From positions 1 to 25,328 of IMG/VR virus record IMGVR_UViG_3300018049_000128: a DNA stretch of 25,328 nucleotides; one strand, written 5' to 3'. A model generated the notes under the pieces. It was not told the origin of the DNA. It ran no database searches and saw only the letters and a program-made list of their open reading frames with translations. Shown here piece after piece: positions 23,694 to 25,328 of this stretch (within the stretch, counting starts at the first letter, position 1; each line of letters opens with the position of its first letter). The stretch is from a virus. The position numbers and the translations under genes were made by a program.

Positions 23694-24755
23694 TTAACCG
23701 TGGAATATAGGGAACATACCCATTTGGTTAACATTAGTAGCGTGAACTGTCCAGTTAGAACCAGCCGCTAGATCTGCATTTGAAGGGTAAGCAGTTGCCG
23801 AACCACTCCAAGATAGACCTTTAGGATGCATAATATTACCCCATCTAGAGATAATAGTTACAAGTCCGCCACCATTTCCAGCTAATTCATTTCTGTCAAT
23901 AGCAGTTGGATTAGTCTGAGCGATTTCACTGTAGTGTACCGCACCAGCTTTAGCCATGTATGAACATTTTAAACCAGCAGGCATGTTAGCCGTTAATGAT
24001 TGGTTGTTAATAACTAATCTGATTTTTCCACCAAGAATAGTGTTGAAGTTAAAGTTACCGTCAACAACTGGAGCAACATCAAGAACGTTTTGTTTTCTTA
24101 GAGTGTTGTAAGTTGGTGTATCGATTACTAGGTAGTAAAAAGGCTCTTCAAATTCACCTTTAAGAGCAGTAATACCATCTAATAATGCATCGAAAAACGC
24201 AGATCTTTTATTAGCGTTAGTCTCTAATGAAAATAGAGGATTTGGATTAGAACTAGCGTCAGAACCCATGTAGTAACCAAACGAGTTAACTACAGCCGCA
24301 GGGTCAGAAGCACCAACAGTAGTAGCACCCCAGATTTTATCAGCAACACCATTCATTAAAGATCTAAGTTGTAGATCTTCTCTTCTAGCTCTTACTCCAG
24401 CGAATTGTGAACCTAAGTAAGATAAACCATCAACTTTAGAAATTAATTTCTGAATTGATAATTCTTGAGCCGCGATATGATCAATGTTTTTGATGTATAC
24501 AGCAGATTTGTTTGATACTGACATAGTGTTTAAATTCTCGTCAGTAGCAGTCTCGTTTTGTTTGTTATAAGTTACTGGGTCTACATAGTCTAACCATCTT
24601 AGCGTACCAGTATAGTTTTCACCTGAATCAGTGATTCTTGCATCAGAACCAACTAAAGCAGTTGAAGTTAATAACGCCGCGTCAGCTCTTTCAACTTGAG
24701 CGTAAGCAGAAATAGCTTTTGCAATGTTATTAAAGTTTGAACTTGTTACAGCCAT
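23694..24755 (-). CDS. Major capsid protein
   Basis: 353 residues with AAGGAAAC before the ATG. A helix-rich N-terminus (NFNNIAKAISAYAQVERADA) is followed by TGTLRWLDYVDPVTYNKQNE, a region with SNKSAVYIKNIDHIAAQELS, a long spine-like helix (GSQFAGVRARREDLQLRSLM), then YYLVIDTPTYNTLRKQN and strands near the C-terminus (VTIISRWGNIMHPKGLSW). This agrees with HK97-fold capsid proteins that assemble on a separate scaffold, and the gene follows a coiled-coil scaffold gene. The family within the HK97 fold cannot be named from the sequence alone. Use of common codons and a good ribosome site fit high expression. Confidence 0.85.
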   Translation of the reverse strand: MAVTSSNFNNIAKAISAYAQVERADAALLTSTALVGSDARITDSGENYTGTLRWLDYVDPVTYNKQNETATDENLNTMSVSNKSAVYIKNIDHIAAQELSIQKLISKVDGLSYLGSQFAGVRARREDLQLRSLMNGVADKIWGATTVGASDPAAVVNSFGYYMGSDASSNPNPLFSLETNANKRSAFFDALLDGITALKGEFEEPFYYLVIDTPTYNTLRKQNVLDVAPVVDGNFNFNTILGGKIRLVINNQSLTANMPAGLKCSYMAKAGAVHYSEIAQTNPTAIDRNELAGNGGGLVTIISRWGNIMHPKGLSWSGSATAYPSNADLAAGSNWTVHATNVNQMGMFPIFHG

Positions 24756-24803
24756 TGTTTGTTTCCTTTATTATTATTAGTAGCAACATTAGTCGCAGTT
24801 ATT

Positions 24804-24809
24804 ATTATA
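24804..24809 (-). promoter_or_regulatory. Possible -10 element ahead of major capsid gene
   Basis: A perfect TATAAT in the 63-base gap between the scaffold stop and the capsid start. No matching -35 box or extended -10 is visible and the region is AT-rich, so chance occurrence is quite possible. Confidence 0.2.
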
Positions 24810-24818
24810 AAAGATAGT

Positions 24819-25328
24819 CTATTCAGACCACTCACCACCAGGGTTAATTTGACCTTTTGCAACAGCATCGATCATTTCCTGGGATGACATTTCTTTTATA
24901 GATTTGACAGGATTGTTTCCTGTTGTAGGTTTAGCTGGATTACTTCCAGTTCCTACGTTTGCTTTTACAGAAAATAAGAATGCATTATTATCGTCTTTAG
25001 CATAAGAGCTCACAGTCTCCTCTATACTAGCTCCGTTCTCATGTACCCAATTTCCTGTAGCATCACGCTTTAAACTACTTACAATATCTGTGTAAGCCAT
25101 TTTAGCGGCTTTGTCAGACTTGAAGTTTAAAGCACTAAGTTGAGCTCGCACGGCGTTATCTCTACTTAATTCTGTGTTCTTTTGTTCATAAGATTCTAAT
25201 TTAGAAGTTAACTCATTTAACTTGATTTGCATTATCTCTTGGTGTTTACCAGCTTTTTCTAAAGCGGCAATCTCAGCTTTTTGTTTTTCTTCTTTAGCTA
25301 AGGCTACTTGAGCTAAGGCTTCATCACG
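24819..25328 (-). CDS. Capsid scaffolding protein, N-terminus beyond right edge
   Basis: 170 residues visible; the frame is open to the right edge, so the first internal Met at 25232 is not the start. The visible N-terminal part is a charged heptad-like coiled coil (EEKQKAEIAALEKAG, then MQIKLNELTSKLESYEQKNT), followed by RDNAVRAQLSALNF, a small helical domain with MAYTDIVSSLKRDATGNWV, a Pro/Gly/Asn-rich linker, and a C-terminal helix with SSQEMIDAVAKGQI. This is the composition of GP20-like scaffolds. The gene lies directly before the major capsid gene, the usual scaffold position. It would be removed from the procapsid during maturation. Confidence 0.8.
   Translation of the reverse strand, partial: RDEALAQVALAKEEKQKAEIAALEKAGKHQEIMQIKLNELTSKLESYEQKNTELSRDNAVRAQLSALNFKSDKAAKMAYTDIVSSLKRDATGNWVHENGASIEETVSSYAKDDNNAFLFSVKANVGTGSNPAKPTTGNNPVKSIKEMSSQEMIDAVAKGQINPGGEWSE

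Overview
The window is the late, virion-structure half of a low-GC tailed phage with a long non-contractile tail (siphovirus type). Every supported gene is on the minus strand, tightly packed, often with TAATG stop/start overlaps and clear AAGGA- or GGAGG-type ribosome binding sites. I see no tRNA, rRNA, CRISPR array, integrase or lysis gene; terminase, portal and protease must lie outside. The C1q-like, LamG-like, collagen-like and YadA-like fibre modules, the Hsp20 gene and the low GC resemble marine phages of low-GC bacteria. The host itself cannot be fixed from this sequence.

In transcription order (right to left): a partial scaffolding protein and major capsid protein (25328-23694); neck genes, namely adaptor, head-closure candidate and tail terminator (23662-22361); major tail protein (22332-21835); an endonuclease VII-type HNH gene and an unknown small gene; a tail-assembly chaperone pair of the lambda G/GT type, where the second half is reached by a predicted -1 frameshift; an IbpA-like small heat-shock protein; a 53-residue gene and an HK97 gp10-like gene; the tape measure (19443-17155); tail-tip proteins resembling lambda M, L and J, with a GNAT acetyltransferase gene between L and J. 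From 10694 to the left edge lie seven consecutive genes, of which six look like fibre or host-adhesion proteins and one is unassigned.

Together the genes would build the capsid around a scaffold, close the neck, polymerise the tail tube around the tape measure with the G/GT chaperones, then add the J-type tip and an unusually large set of fibres. Points worth a second look: a roughly 100-residue domain that seems to occur in both large tail-tip proteins; the frameshift site, which is not a canonical heptamer; Hsp20 translationally linked to the tail chaperone; a 1036-residue modular beta-roll fibre; extensive domain sharing among the fibres; and an apparent complete lack of GGWCC sites although GGCCC/GGGCC is common.
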